Assembly (NCBI RefSeq): GCF_900199725.1 | Contig: NZ_LT904904.1 | Location: 344,412 to 408,411, forward strand | DNA length: 64,000 bases | Direction: 5' to 3' | DNA from: Cytobacillus massiliigabonensis | GTDB taxonomy: Bacteria > Bacillota > Bacilli > Bacillales > Cytobacillaceae | Part shown: positions 44,999-55,462 of the stretch, piece by piece | How positions within the stretch are numbered: the first letter of the stretch is position 1 | Layout: each line of letters starts with the position of its first letter | Notes under the pieces: generated by a model | What the model was told of the DNA's origin: nothing | Databases searched by the model: none | The model's input: the letters and a program-made list of their open reading frames with translations, nothing else | Translations under genes and position numbers: made by a program

Positions 44999-46138
44999 AT
45001 GAACTTTCAATTAACTGAAGAACATGAAATGATCCGAAAAATGGTACGTGACTTTGCGAAAAATGAAGTAGCTCCGACCGCAGCTGAGCGTGATGAGGAA
45101 GAGCGTTTTGACCGTGAGATTTTTGATAAAATGGCTGAGCTTGGTTTAACAGGCATTCCATGGCCAGAAGAGTACGGCGGCATAGGAAGCGATTATTTAG
45201 CATACTGTATTGCTGTTGAAGAGCTTTCAAGAGTATGTGCTTCAACAGGTGTGACATTGTCTGCACATACTTCACTTGCAGGTTGGCCTATTTATAAGTT
45301 TGGCAGTGAAGAGCAAAAGCAAACATACTTAAGACCGATGGCTCAAGGAGAGAAAATTGGCGGTTACGGCCTAACAGAGCCTGGAAGCGGTTCAGATGCA
45401 GGCGGAATGAAAACGACTGCTCGTCTTGAAGGGGACCACTATATTTTAAATGGATCGAAAATTTTTATTACAAATGGCGGAATTGCTGATATTTACGTCG
45501 TATTTGCGCTTACAGATCCGTCTTCAAAGCATAAAGGAACAACGGCATTCATTGTTGAAGCAGGCTTCGAAGGCTTCTCAGTTGGCAAAAAGGAGAAAAA
45601 GCTAGGCATTCGTTCTTCACCAACAACAGAAATCATTTTTGACAACTGCAAAGTACCCGTTGAAAATGTGCTAGGTGAAGTGGGGGAAGGCTTTAAAATC
45701 GCGATGATGACACTTGATGGCGGCCGTAATGGGATTGCTGCACAGGCAGTTGGTATTGCACAAGGAGCTTTAGATGCATCGATTGAATACGCGAAAGAAC
45801 GCGTACAATTCGGAAAGCCGATTGCAGCCCAGCAAGGCATTGGCTTTAAGCTGGCAGACATGGCTACAAGTGTGGAAGCTTCAAGGTTATTAACCTATCA
45901 AGCAGCATGGCTTGAATCTGAAGGCTTGCCGTATGGAAAGGAATCAGCGATGTCTAAATTGCTTGCAGGAGATACGGCAATGAAGGTAACGACAGATGCT
46001 GTGCAAATTTTCGGCGGCTACGGCTATACAAAGGATTATCCAGTTGAGCGCTTTATGCGTGATGCAAAAATCACACAGATTTATGAAGGGACACAAGAAA
46101 TTCAGCGTCTCGTTATTTCTCGCATGCTGACGAAATAA
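44999..46138 (+). CDS. Acyl-CoA dehydrogenase (second of two)
   Basis: FAD-dependent acyl-CoA dehydrogenase of 379 residues, about half-identical by eye to its upstream neighbour. Motifs: [52 protein letters not shown], and [17 protein letters not shown] with the catalytic glutamate. ATGGAGGATAG lies before the ATG. The tandem pair next to an isobutyryl-CoA mutase suggests division of labour between straight and branched acyl-CoAs (inference). Confidence 0.93.
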   Translation: MNFQLTEEHEMIRKMVRDFAKNEVAPTAAERDEEERFDREIFDKMAELGLTGIPWPEEYGGIGSDYLAYCIAVEELSRVCASTGVTLSAHTSLAGWPIYKFGSEEQKQTYLRPMAQGEKIGGYGLTEPGSGSDAGGMKTTARLEGDHYILNGSKIFITNGGIADIYVVFALTDPSSKHKGTTAFIVEAGFEGFSVGKKEKKLGIRSSPTTEIIFDNCKVPVENVLGEVGEGFKIAMMTLDGGRNGIAAQAVGIAQGALDASIEYAKERVQFGKPIAAQQGIGFKLADMATSVEASRLLTYQAAWLESEGLPYGKESAMSKLLAGDTAMKVTTDAVQIFGGYGYTKDYPVERFMRDAKITQIYEGTQEIQRLVISRMLTK

Positions 46139-46269
46139 GGCTTGCATGCAAAAAGAGTTTTAAAGCGGGGTTTCCTCGAAGATCTAGATCGTCTAAGTCT
46201 GCCACACCTGCTGAAAACTTGCCCTAAAGGCATACTTGAAATTGGGGATTGATAAAGGCGGTAGGTAAA

Positions 46270-46908
46270 GTGAAAAAACGTGAAGTACAAGCGTCTGTGA
46301 AAGACGAACGGCTCGTTAAAAAGAGGCGGGATCAAATGATTAAAGGTGCGGTAACCCTTTTTATTCAAAAAGGGTTCCACCGTACAACAACAAGGGAAAT
46401 TGCCAAGGCTTCCGGATTTAGCATTGGCACTTTATATGAATACATCCGGACGAAGGAAGATGTCTTATATCTTGTGTGTGACAGCATTTATGATCAGGTG
46501 AGCGAACGCCTGCAGGAAGATCTCGATACAAACCGGGGAACACTTGAAAGCTTAAGGATTGGCATTGCGGGATATTTCAAGGTGGTTGATGAGATGCAGG
46601 ATGAGGTTCTCGTCATGTATCAGGAGGTAAAATCCCTATCAAAGGATGCCTTGCCTTATGTTCTCAAGAAGGAACTTGAAATGGTTGATATGTTTGAGCA
46701 GGTCATAAATGGCTGTGTAGAAAATGGGGAATTAGACTTAACGGAGGAGCAGGTCAAAATGATTGCTCACAACATCTTTGTTCAAGGGCAAATGTGGGCA
46801 TTCCGCCGCTGGTCTTTGAAAAAAATCTATACAATCGATGATTACATTAAGCTGCAAACTGATTTGCTTTTTCAAGGAATCATCAATGAAAAGGTTAAGC
46901 AGAAATAG
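46270..46908 (+). CDS. TetR/AcrR family regulator of the acyl-CoA cluster
   Basis: A 212-residue repressor. The N-terminal helix-turn-helix is at about residues 15-60 (KKRRDQMIKGAVTLFIQKGF, then TTTREIAKASGFSIGTLYEY), and the C-terminal ligand-binding domain is all helical with FQGQMWAFRR-like end (VQGQMWAFRRWSL). I chose GTG at 46270 because AGG lies just upstream; an in-frame TTG at 46249 has no usable site. Located between acyl-CoA dehydrogenase and icmF, it most likely senses acyl-CoA and may bind the operators near 38877 and 41267 (inference). Confidence 0.85.
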   Translation: MKKREVQASVKDERLVKKRRDQMIKGAVTLFIQKGFHRTTTREIAKASGFSIGTLYEYIRTKEDVLYLVCDSIYDQVSERLQEDLDTNRGTLESLRIGIAGYFKVVDEMQDEVLVMYQEVKSLSKDALPYVLKKELEMVDMFEQVINGCVENGELDLTEEQVKMIAHNIFVQGQMWAFRRWSLKKIYTIDDYIKLQTDLLFQGIINEKVKQK

Positions 46909-46912
46909 AGGG

Positions 46913-47001
46913 AAATGGCTGAAAAATTTTCAGAATTGCTAGATAAACAGTGCGAGATAACTGAACAAAGTTGCTCGATAAACCATGAAACATGCTAGAT
47001 A
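46913..47001 (+). repeat. 20-21-bp array R5 (TTGCTAGATAAA / TTGCTCGATAAA)
   Basis: Core GC dinucleotides at 46918, 46938, 46952, 46973 and 46994, spacings 20, 14, 21, 21. Units include ATTGCTAGATAAAC, GTGCGAGATAAC, GTTGCTCGATAAAC and CATGCTAGATATGG. It begins five bases after the TetR gene stop and ends 30 bases before icmF. Confidence 0.82.
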
Positions 47002-47030
47002 TGGAATCAATCGAATTGAGGGGGAGAAGA

Positions 47031-50000
47031 ATGAGTAATCCAGAAGTTTATAAGCCAAAGAATCATATTCGTTTTGTTACAGCTTCCAGTCTTTTTGATG
47101 GTCATGATGCCTCCATTAATATTATGAGAAGAATTATTCAGGCAAGCGGCGCAGAGGTCATTCATCTTGGCCATAACCGTTCGGTTGAAGAAGTGGTCAA
47201 TGCAGCCATTCAAGAGGATGTTCAAGGGATTGCGATATCTTCCTATCAAGGAGGACATGTTGAATACTTTAAATATATGTACGATCTTTTAAAGGAAAAA
47301 GGCGCGCCGCACATCCGAATTTATGGCGGCGGGGGCGGCGTTATTATTCCGAAAGAAATGAAGGAACTGCATGAATACGGAATCGCGAGAATCTTTTCTC
47401 CTGAAGACGGGCGGCAAAATGGGCTTCAAGGCATGATCAATGTGATGCTTGAGGAATGTGACTTCCCGACGTTCAACACAGAAGCAACAGAGCAAATCGA
47501 AAAATTACAAGACGGGCAAGTGAATGCGATTGCGAAGCTCATTACACTTGCAGAGCACCATGTCAGCATGGAAAAAGAAGCAGCTGCCGCACTAGATTCT
47601 GTAATGGAAAAGGTAAAAACATTAGAAAAATCTGTTCCGGTTTTAGGAATTACAGGTACCGGAGGAGCGGGAAAAAGCTCATTAACTGATGAATTAATTC
47701 GCCGTTTTATTAATGAAATTCCAGAAAAGAAGGTCGCAATCCTATCAGTCGACCCGACGAAACAGAAAACAGGCGGGGCTCTTCTTGGTGACCGCATCCG
47801 CATGAATGCCATCTTTAATTCTCGCGTATATATGCGAAGCTTAGCAACAAGACAATCGAAAAGCGAGCTATCACTCGCCATTAAGGATGCCATTTCTGTC
47901 GTCAAAGCGGCAGGCTTTGATCTCATCGTTGTTGAAACGAGCGGAATAGGGCAAGGGGATGCTGAAATAACTGAAATTTGCGACGTTTCAATGTATGTGA
48001 TGACGAGTGAATTTGGTGCCCCATCACAGCTTGAAAAAATTGATATGATCGATTACGCCGATTTAATTGTCATTAACAAATTTGAACGAAAAGGCTCAGA
48101 GGATGCAAGACGCCAAGTTCAGAAGCAGTACCAAAGAAGCCATATGCTGTTTGAAAAAGAAATGGATGAAATGCCGGTATACGGAACCATTGCCAGTCAA
48201 TTCAATGATCCGGGAACAAATGCTGTTTTCGCAGCCTTAATTGAAAAGATTAATGAAAAGTCTGGAACAGATTGGCAAACCTCTTTTTCTAAAAATGCGC
48301 TAGTCGAAAAACAAAACGTCATTATTCCAAATGAGCAGCGCTATTATTTAAGAGAAGTATCTGAGACTGTTCGCGGCTATCATAAGAAAGCAAATGAACA
48401 GGCGGACCTTGCCCGCAAGCTGTTCCAGCTTGAAGGGGCCATTCTTGCAGTGAAAGAGCAGGGTGCAAACGAGGAAGTTCTTGCATCATTAGAACAGGTG
48501 AAAGCCGATACTGAAGCAAAGCTCACATCAGAAACAAAGAAGATTCTTGACGGCTGGGAAGACTTAACGAAAAAGTACACGGGCGAACAATTTGTCACGA
48601 AAATACGTGATAAAGAAATTTTGACGATTTTAAAGACAAAAAGCCTGTCAGGTCTGTTAATTCCAAAGGTCGCATTGCCGAAATACAAGGATTATGGAGA
48701 AATCATCCGCTGGGTGTACAGAGAAAACGTTCCAGGATCCTTCCCATATACAGCAGGCGTTTTCCCGTTCAAGCGTGAAGGAGAAGATCCGAAGAGACAG
48801 TTTGCTGGAGAAGGAACACCGGAAAGAACAAATCGCCGTTTCCATTATTTATCAAAGGACGATTCAGCAAAGCGTCTAAGCACGGCATTCGACTCGGTTA
48901 CTCTTTATGGAGAAGATCCAGATTACCGTCCAGATATTTATGGAAAAGTAGGGGAAAGCGGAGTTAGTATTTGTACGTTAGATGATATGAAAAAGCTTTA
49001 TGCAGGCTTTGACCTTTGTCATCCATCTACATCTGTATCGATGACCATTAATGGTCCGGCGCCAATTATTCTTGCGATGTTTATGAATACGGCGATTGAA
49101 CAGCAAATCGAGGCGAAGGAACAAGAACTTGGCCGGATATTAACGGAAGCGGAATTTGCAGAAGTAAGGGCACTTACTTTGCAAACCGTTAGGGGAACCG
49201 TTCAAGCGGATATTTTAAAAGAAGACCAGGGCCAGAATACATGTATTTTCTCGACAGAATTTGCTCTCCGGATGATGGGGGATATTCAGCAATACTTCAT
49301 CGATCAAAAGGTTCGCAATTATTATTCGGTATCCATCTCCGGATACCATATTGCTGAAGCTGGAGCAAATCCAATTTCACAGCTTGCCTTCACACTTGCT
49401 AACGGCTTTACGTATGTGGAGTATTATTTAAGCAGAGGCATGGATATTAATGATTTTGCACCAAACTTATCGTTCTTCTTCTCAAATGGTCTGGATCCTG
49501 AATATACAGTGCTTGGTCGTGTGGCGCGCCGCATTTGGGCTACGGTAATGAGAGATAAGTATGGAGCGAATGAACGAAGCCAAAAGCTAAAGTATCATAT
49601 TCAGACATCAGGTCGTTCGCTTCATGCGCAGGAAATTGATTTCAATGATATTCGAACTACATTGCAGGCATTAATGGCTCTTCATGATAACTGTAATTCC
49701 TTGCATACGAATGCGTACGATGAGGCAATTACAACGCCAACAGAGGAATCTGTCCGCAGGGCAATGGCGATACAAATGATTATTACGAAAGAGCATGGGT
49801 TAACAAAAAATGAAAACCCGCTGCAAGGCGCATTTATTATTGATGAATTAACAGATTTAGTTGAGGAGCAGGTGCTTCAAGAATTCGAACGAATCAATGA
49901 TCGCGGCGGTGTGCTCGGTGCAATGGAAACACAATACCAGCGAGGAAAAATCCAAGATGAGTCGATGTATTATGAAATGCGAAAGCATACTGGTGAGCTG

Positions 50001-50297
50001 CCAATTATTGGCGTTAACACATATTTAAATCCAAATCCTCCTTCAGAGGAAGAGATGAACAATATGGAGCTGGCAAGAGCCACGAAGGAAGAAAAAGAAA
50101 CACAAATCCAGAATTTGCGCAGCTTCCAGGAAAGAAACAAAGGGAAAACAGATATTGCTCTGAAACACTTGAAGGAGACAGCGGTCAGCGGCGGAAATAT
50201 TTTTGCCGAACTGATGGAGACAGTCCAAGTAGCAAGTCTTGGTCAAATAACAAGGGCGCTTTATGAAGTTGGGGGCCAGTATAGAAGGAATATGTAA
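47031..50297 (+). CDS. icmF: Fused isobutyryl-CoA mutase IcmF
   Basis: Coenzyme B12-dependent enzyme interconverting isobutyryl-CoA and n-butyryl-CoA, 1088 residues. Domains: B12-binding at about 12-150 (cobalt-ligand histidine H25 in FDGHDAS, with SSYQGGHVE and GGGGGVI), MeaB-like G-protein chaperone at about 200-420 (P-loop [12 protein letters not shown]), linker, and the mutase barrel at about 540-1088. Substrate-site residues fit isobutyryl-CoA: F in AGVFPFKR where methylmalonyl-CoA mutase has Y, and Q in KEDQGQNT where it has R. I chose the ATG at 47031 after GAGGGGGAG; an in-frame ATG at 46992 lies inside array R5. A terminator follows. Confidence 0.95.
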   Translation: MSNPEVYKPKNHIRFVTASSLFDGHDASINIMRRIIQASGAEVIHLGHNRSVEEVVNAAIQEDVQGIAISSYQGGHVEYFKYMYDLLKEKGAPHIRIYGGGGGVIIPKEMKELHEYGIARIFSPEDGRQNGLQGMINVMLEECDFPTFNTEATEQIEKLQDGQVNAIAKLITLAEHHVSMEKEAAAALDSVMEKVKTLEKSVPVLGITGTGGAGKSSLTDELIRRFINEIPEKKVAILSVDPTKQKTGGALLGDRIRMNAIFNSRVYMRSLATRQSKSELSLAIKDAISVVKAAGFDLIVVETSGIGQGDAEITEICDVSMYVMTSEFGAPSQLEKIDMIDYADLIVINKFERKGSEDARRQVQKQYQRSHMLFEKEMDEMPVYGTIASQFNDPGTNAVFAALIEKINEKSGTDWQTSFSKNALVEKQNVIIPNEQRYYLREVSETVRGYHKKANEQADLARKLFQLEGAILAVKEQGANEEVLASLEQVKADTEAKLTSETKKILDGWEDLTKKYTGEQFVTKIRDKEILTILKTKSLSGLLIPKVALPKYKDYGEIIRWVYRENVPGSFPYTAGVFPFKREGEDPKRQFAGEGTPERTNRRFHYLSKDDSAKRLSTAFDSVTLYGEDPDYRPDIYGKVGESGVSICTLDDMKKLYAGFDLCHPSTSVSMTINGPAPIILAMFMNTAIEQQIEAKEQELGRILTEAEFAEVRALTLQTVRGTVQADILKEDQGQNTCIFSTEFALRMMGDIQQYFIDQKVRNYYSVSISGYHIAEAGANPISQLAFTLANGFTYVEYYLSRGMDINDFAPNLSFFFSNGLDPEYTVLGRVARRIWATVMRDKYGANERSQKLKYHIQTSGRSLHAQEIDFNDIRTTLQALMALHDNCNSLHTNAYDEAITTPTEESVRRAMAIQMIITKEHGLTKNENPLQGAFIIDELTDLVEEQVLQEFERINDRGGVLGAMETQYQRGKIQDESMYYEMRKHTGELPIIGVNTYLNPNPPSEEEMNNMELARATKEEKETQIQNLRSFQERNKGKTDIALKHLKETAVSGGNIFAELMETVQVASLGQITRALYEVGGQYRRNM

Positions 50298-50320
50298 TTT
50301 TAAATGGGAGATTAGGAGGA

Positions 50321-50350
50321 GGAAATCGGTGCTGCAGCCGATTTCCTTTT
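50321..50350 (+). terminator. Rho-independent terminator of icmF
   Basis: GGAAATCGG / CCGATTTCC, loop of eight, then TTTTG. Family A copy A6 begins immediately at the T-run. Confidence 0.88.
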
Positions 50351-50470
50351 GTCTAGCTGCGGCTCCTAGGGGCTCGAGTCATAAGTCAGTCTGGCTAGAA
50401 GGTTAAAGAACAACCTTCCATCCAGCCTGTCTTATGCTTGTCGCCCCTGAACAGTCGCCTCCGCATTTCA
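50350..50470. repeat. Dispersed palindromic element, family A (copy A6)
   Basis: GTCTAGCTGCGGCTCCTAGG at the left, CAGTCGCCTCCGCATTTC at the right. Arms CATAAGTCAG / CTGTCTTATG and inner hairpin AAGGTTAAAGAACAACCTT. Confidence 0.87.
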
Positions 50471-50472
50471 GT

Positions 50473-50590
50473 TTGTCTAGCTGCGGCTCCTAGGGGCGAC
50501 GTACAGGACGTACTAGTGTCGACCATGCGACAGGACGTCGCGTTTTTGTCGACCTCGAGGTCATAAGTCAGTCAGGCAAGCAGTCACAGG
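50473..50590. repeat. Family A element, 3'-truncated (copy A7)
   Basis: Begins GTCTAGCTGCGGCTCCTAGG and carries the GACGTACAGGACGTACTAG block also found in A2, but breaks off after CATAAGTCAGTCAGGC. It is directly behind A6 in the same orientation. Confidence 0.82.
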
Positions 50591-50707
50591 TATGTATGGT
50601 TTTCAAAAAATTTCTTTCCTTGCTTATACTTTCCTTTGTGAATCCGATATAATCGAATATAGTAAAACGTGTACTTCACAGATTTGATAGAGCAGGGTGT
50701 GAAATAA

Positions 50708-50905
50708 GTGAAACGGATTTTTGTTTTTATTGGACTATTAGGGGTTTGTATTGGAACAGTCTATCTATATCAGAGGCAATTAGGGGCAATCCCGTTTTTA
50801 TTAATATCCATTTATTTCTTTATTTTAGCCTACAAACAGCTCTCAAAAAAACCAAATCAATGTGACGAAGAAGAAAAAGAGAAGAAAAACGACAGATATA
50901 GCTAG
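50708..50905 (+). CDS. Small two-helix membrane protein, unknown
   Basis: A 65-residue protein: two hydrophobic helices (about residues 3-20 and 27-43: IFVFIGLLGVCIGTVYLY and AIPFLLISIYFFILAY) and a charged acidic/lysine tail (CDEEEKEKKNDRYS). It starts at GTG; the upstream AGCAGGGTGTGAAATAA offers a weak ribosome site. I do not recognise the family. It stands alone between repeats and rpoE. Moderate confidence that it is a real gene. Confidence 0.55.
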   Translation: MKRIFVFIGLLGVCIGTVYLYQRQLGAIPFLLISIYFFILAYKQLSKKPNQCDEEEKEKKNDRYS

Positions 50906-51055
50906 CATAAACAGAAAAATTTTGTTTATAATGAAGAATATGCATTTTAGACCATGCGAATGAAGCAGAATCAATATGTTTAGTAATATTTTTTTGGTTT
51001 ATTTCCCCTTTAAAGAAAGCGCTGAAGGGTTACATAGAGAAAGGACGTGCAAATA

Positions 51056-51619
51056 TTGAGTTTACAAGAATACTCGAAAGAACAATTGCAGGAAATGTCT
51101 TTAATTGAAATCGCATATGAGTTATTAAAGGGAAGAAAAGAAGCTTTGCCTTTCAAAGTAATTATGGATGAAATAACAAATCTTCTTGATCTTTCAGACG
51201 AACAAGTTAGAGCAAAAATTGCGCAATTCTATACAGATTTAAATATTGATGGCCGTTTCTTGGGCTTGGGAGATAACACATGGGGTCTCCGTGTTTGGTA
51301 TCCAATCGATCAAGTGGAAGAAGAAGTGGTAACAGATATTAAGCCGAAGAAGAAGAAGGCGAAAAAGGCTTCGGATGATGAAGATTTAGACCTTGACGAT
51401 TATGATGATTTAGATGAAGAAGATATTGATTATGATGATATTGATGATTTAGAAGAAGATTTACTTGATGAAGATGATGATGACGATTTAATCGAAGATG
51501 AAGAGGATTTAGAGGATGATCTTCTTGATAAAGATGAAGAATTCGATCTTGATGATGAAGATGAGGAACTAGAGGATGACGAGCTTGATCTTGATGAAGA
51601 GGACGAAGAAGATTTATAA
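51056..51619 (+). CDS. rpoE: RNA polymerase delta subunit
   Basis: Delta factor of Gram-positive RNA polymerase (187 residues), which speeds recycling and raises sensitivity to the initiating NTP. The N-terminal HARE-HTH domain is at residues 1-90 (EYSKEQLQEMSLIEIAYELL, then IAQFYTDLNIDGRFL and NTWGLRVWYP). A lysine patch KPKKKKAKK follows, then a tail of about 80 residues almost wholly D/E. I chose TTG at 51056, as in B. subtilis; a GTG nine bases earlier adjoins AAAGGAC. No separate terminator is seen before the pyrG attenuator. Confidence 0.93.
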   Translation: MSLQEYSKEQLQEMSLIEIAYELLKGRKEALPFKVIMDEITNLLDLSDEQVRAKIAQFYTDLNIDGRFLGLGDNTWGLRVWYPIDQVEEEVVTDIKPKKKKAKKASDDEDLDLDDYDDLDEEDIDYDDIDDLEEDLLDEDDDDDLIEDEEDLEDDLLDKDEEFDLDDEDEELEDDELDLDEEDEEDL

Positions 51620-51621
51620 TC

Positions 51622-51664
51622 TTGACTTTTTCCTAGCAGGCTTGTAGAATCATTTTTGGGCTCC
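51622..51664 (+). promoter_or_regulatory. pyrG promoter with GGGC start for CTP-dependent slippage
   Basis: TTGACT at 51622-51627, 17-base spacer, TAGAAT at 51645-51650, and the transcription start GGGCTCC at 51658, eight bases downstream of the -10. In B. subtilis, pyrG transcripts also start GGGC, and low CTP causes stuttering that adds extra G residues. The -35 lies three bases after the rpoE stop. Confidence 0.88.
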
Positions 51665-51696
51665 TTTTAAAAAGGAACGATTCATTATACACGTAC

Positions 51697-51738
51697 AGCG
51701 CTCCCTTACTTTTTATTAAGTAAGCGGAGCGCTTTTTA
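51697..51738 (+). terminator. pyrG attenuator hairpin
   Basis: AGCGCTCC pairs with GGAGCGCT, with TTACTT / AAGTAA inside, then a T-run. The 5' arm contains CTCCCTTACTTTTT, a C/U-rich stretch able to pair with the poly-G 5' end made at low CTP, which would prevent termination. It should also end rpoE transcripts. Confidence 0.85.
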
Positions 51739-51802
51739 TTTTTTCTGTATAAGAAATTATATAATCGAATGATGTGTGCAAATTTTATAATGGGGTAGCT
51801 AC

Positions 51803-52050
51803 GTCTAGCTCCAGCGCCTACCCCCTCGAGGTCACAAGCTTGTCTAGTTGCGGCTCCTAGGGACTCGTGTCATAAGCCAATCCCTTTCAGAAGGTAAAAT
51901 ACACCTTCTTACAGGTCTTGTCTTATGCAGTCGTCCCTGGGCAGTCGCCTCCACTTTTCTAGCAATCCTTACAGAAAGGAAAAGAGCTCCTTTCTGTAAG
52001 GCTCGTCTTGTGCTTGTCGGGGGTGAGCAAGGAGCTTGCGCATTTGATTT
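51803..52050. repeat. Family A element interrupted by another family A element (copy A8)
   Basis: Outer copy: left part 51803-51839 (GTCTAGCTCCAGCGCCTACC to CACAAGC), right part 51963-52050 (CAATCCTTACAGAAAGG to GAGCTTGCGCATTTG). Between them, 51840-51962, lies a complete inner copy beginning TTGTCTAGTTGCGGCTCC and ending CCACTTTTCTAG. Joining the outer parts restores the normal CACAAGC-CAATCC arrangement. No clear target duplication. Confidence 0.88.
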
Positions 52051-52132
52051 TTGCATCGCTAGACCCTCTAAATCAAAACTTTTTTCAAGAATATTGTTGT
52101 TATTTGCTTAGTTTTGAATCAGCTTTGGCAGC

Positions 52133-52200
52133 GAAAATTGACTGGAGCGGAAAACAGCCTCTCTGCCAACTATGATGCAATAAATAGCAGCAATGTTTGT
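52133..52200. repeat. Relic of family B (copy B4)
   Basis: GACTGGAGCGGAAAACAGCC and GCCAACTATGATGCAATAA match only the 3' end of family B copies. The rest of the pyrG leader up to 52300 shows no further structure apart from AT-rich sequence. Confidence 0.6.
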
Positions 52201-52291
52201 GAAACCAGAAACATCAAGCCGTGGATCCGGTATGATGATTTCTTTAATTATGTCTTTAAATAAAGGCGAATATGTACAAACTGATACTTAA

Positions 52292-53908
<1,617 letters not shown>

Positions 53909-53910
53909 GA

Positions 53911-53940
53911 GAAAACCCCCGCTAACTTGGCGGGGGTTTC
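53911..53940 (+). terminator. Rho-independent terminator of pyrG
   Basis: AAACCCCCGC / GCGGGGGTTT, loop of seven. Confidence 0.92.
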
Positions 53941-53949
53941 ACTATAGGC

Positions 53950-54090
53950 GAGTTTGGTCCGTAAATTTCAAAAGTGGCCTGTAAAACAATGAAAGTGGTC
54001 TGTAAATTTCAAAAGTGGCTCGTAAATCAATGAAAGTGGCCCGTTATTCTCCAAAAGTGGTCCGTAAATTCAGAAATGAGGCCTATAGCT
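53950..54090 (+). repeat. 20-21-bp array R6 (GTGGTCCGTAAAT core)
   Basis: GG cores at 53956, 53976, 53996, 54017, 54038, 54059 and 54080, spacings 20, 20, 21, 21, 21, 21. Units such as AAAGTGGCCTGTAAAACAAT and AAAGTGGTCTGTAAATTTC alternate filler TTTCAA and CAATGA. It lies between the pyrG terminator and the end of convergent ywjG. Confidence 0.92.
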
Positions 54091-54119
54091 TATAGATTGA
54101 CCAGAGTCTTGCTTATGAA

Positions 54120-54650
54120 TTACTCATATTCTGCAAGTATTTCTTCAATGGTGAATCGGATTCCATAATAAACAAATAAAGCAGCCATTGATGCTGGAAA
54201 GCCAAAGCGGTTTCCTTCCTCATCAGGCAGCAGCCCTTTTGTCAGTGATAAATCAATATGGACATCAGCCAGATTAACTAAGCTATCATCTTCTTCAGAT
54301 ACAACGGTGGAGATCGCAACAAAAGGAATCTGCTTTTCTGCTAAATATTCGCCTACTTTGACTGCTTCAGCATCTGTTGAATATCTGGAAACAAGTAAAA
54401 ATCTGTCGGCTTCTGAAATGTCATTAAAGTGATCATCAGGATTCCAAATGACTCCTTTTCTTAGCGGCTCCTGGCTTTTTGTTGCTTCATAAGCAACAGC
54501 GTTCATTTCATTTGCTGCAAATATGTATAGATTTCCGCTTCCGACTACAGCTTGAGCAAGCAATCGAGCACTGTCCTCCATTGCCAATTCTTCTTTATCC
54601 TGTATTCTCTTAAACAACCCAGAAAGCTGGGTAGAAAACATTTTTAGCAT
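54120..54650 (-). CDS. ywjG: DUF2529 family protein YwjG
   Basis: A 176-residue cytoplasmic protein of the YwjG/DUF2529 family. Its fold looks like a SIS-type sugar-isomerase domain (GSGNLYIFAANEMNAVAYEA, then FLLVSRYSTDAEAVKVGEYLAEK), but no activity is established. The start is the ATG at 54650 after AAGGAGAG. It is convergent to pyrG and divergent to spo0F, as in B. subtilis. Confidence 0.87.
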   Translation of the reverse strand: MLKMFSTQLSGLFKRIQDKEELAMEDSARLLAQAVVGSGNLYIFAANEMNAVAYEATKSQEPLRKGVIWNPDDHFNDISEADRFLLVSRYSTDAEAVKVGEYLAEKQIPFVAISTVVSEEDDSLVNLADVHIDLSLTKGLLPDEEGNRFGFPASMAALFVYYGIRFTIEEILAEYE

Positions 54651-54749
54651 TTTCTCTCTCCTTATAAAATGTTTCATTATAAATCATGTCTATTATAAGG
54701 GAATGTAGATAAAAAGGTAAAATTATGACCGAGAAATAATTAAACAGGC

Positions 54750-54775
54750 AGGAATTGGCAAGTTTAGAGTAGAAT
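54750..54775 (+). promoter_or_regulatory. Possible sigma-H promoter of spo0F
   Basis: AGGAATT at 54750-54756 and GAAT at 54772-54775, separated by 15 bases, resembling the sigma-H pattern (AGGAWWW, about 14, GAAT). B. subtilis spo0F is known to have a sigma-H promoter. Confidence 0.5.
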
Positions 54776-54863
54776 TATAAGAAGGGGAGTAAAGGAATAG
54801 CCAGCAGGACATCATAGAATTGAAGAAAGAACAATCGTTTTTACGAAGGGAAGAGGTGGCTTA

Positions 54864-55238
54864 ATGAAGGGGAAAATCTTAATTGTTGATGATCAATTTG
54901 GAATTCGGATTTTACTGAATGAGGTTTTACAGAAGGAAGGGTATGATACATACCAGGCAGCAAATGGCATTCAGGCACTCGAAATTGTCTCAAAGCATTC
55001 ACCTGATTTAGTTTTGCTAGATATGAAAATACCAGGAATGGACGGTATTGAAATATTAAAGCGAATGAGGGTCATCGATAAGGGAATTCGTGTAATTATT
55101 ATGACAGCATACGGAGAATTAGATATGATTCAGGAAGCGAAGGACCTAGGTGCCCTTACCCATTTTGCTAAGCCTTTCGATATTGATGATATTCGTTCAG
55201 CTGTTAAGGAATATTTGCCTTTACCAAATACTTTATAA
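54864..55238 (+). CDS. spo0F: Sporulation phosphorelay response regulator Spo0F
   Basis: Single-domain receiver of 124 residues that takes phosphate from sporulation kinases and hands it to Spo0B. Acidic pocket D9-D10, phosphoacceptor D53 in [14 protein letters not shown] in [10 protein letters not shown], and K in [13 protein letters not shown]. It is nearly identical along its length to B. subtilis Spo0F (one residue shorter at the N-terminus). AAGGGAAGAGGTGG precedes the ATG. Own terminator downstream. Confidence 0.97.
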   Translation: MKGKILIVDDQFGIRILLNEVLQKEGYDTYQAANGIQALEIVSKHSPDLVLLDMKIPGMDGIEILKRMRVIDKGIRVIIMTAYGELDMIQEAKDLGALTHFAKPFDIDDIRSAVKEYLPLPNTL

Positions 55239-55268
55239 GAAGCCCATTTAAATGTGGCTTCTTTTCTC
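55236..55268 (+). terminator. Rho-independent terminator of spo0F
   Basis: AAGAAGCC / GGCTTCTT with an inner CATTTAAATG palindrome, then TTTCTCTTT. Confidence 0.85.
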
Positions 55269-55462
55269 TTTACTAAAATAGTAAAAACAAAAATCAGCCG
55301 ATTAATAGCAATTCTTTTTCTGTTTTGGTATGATACAAATGAATTCCAAAGGATACGCTTTACTTAGAGCGCGGACTTTTGTACATATTCGATTCATATG
55401 AAGGAAAGACTTTAATAAGAATCCGCGCAAAATTTACCGTTTATTTATAAGGAGGAAAAAAG

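Noticed and set aside
51844-52111. Open frames on both strands in the pyrG leader
   Set aside because: They lie in the nested family A elements, whose open frames are by-products of GC-rich palindromes.
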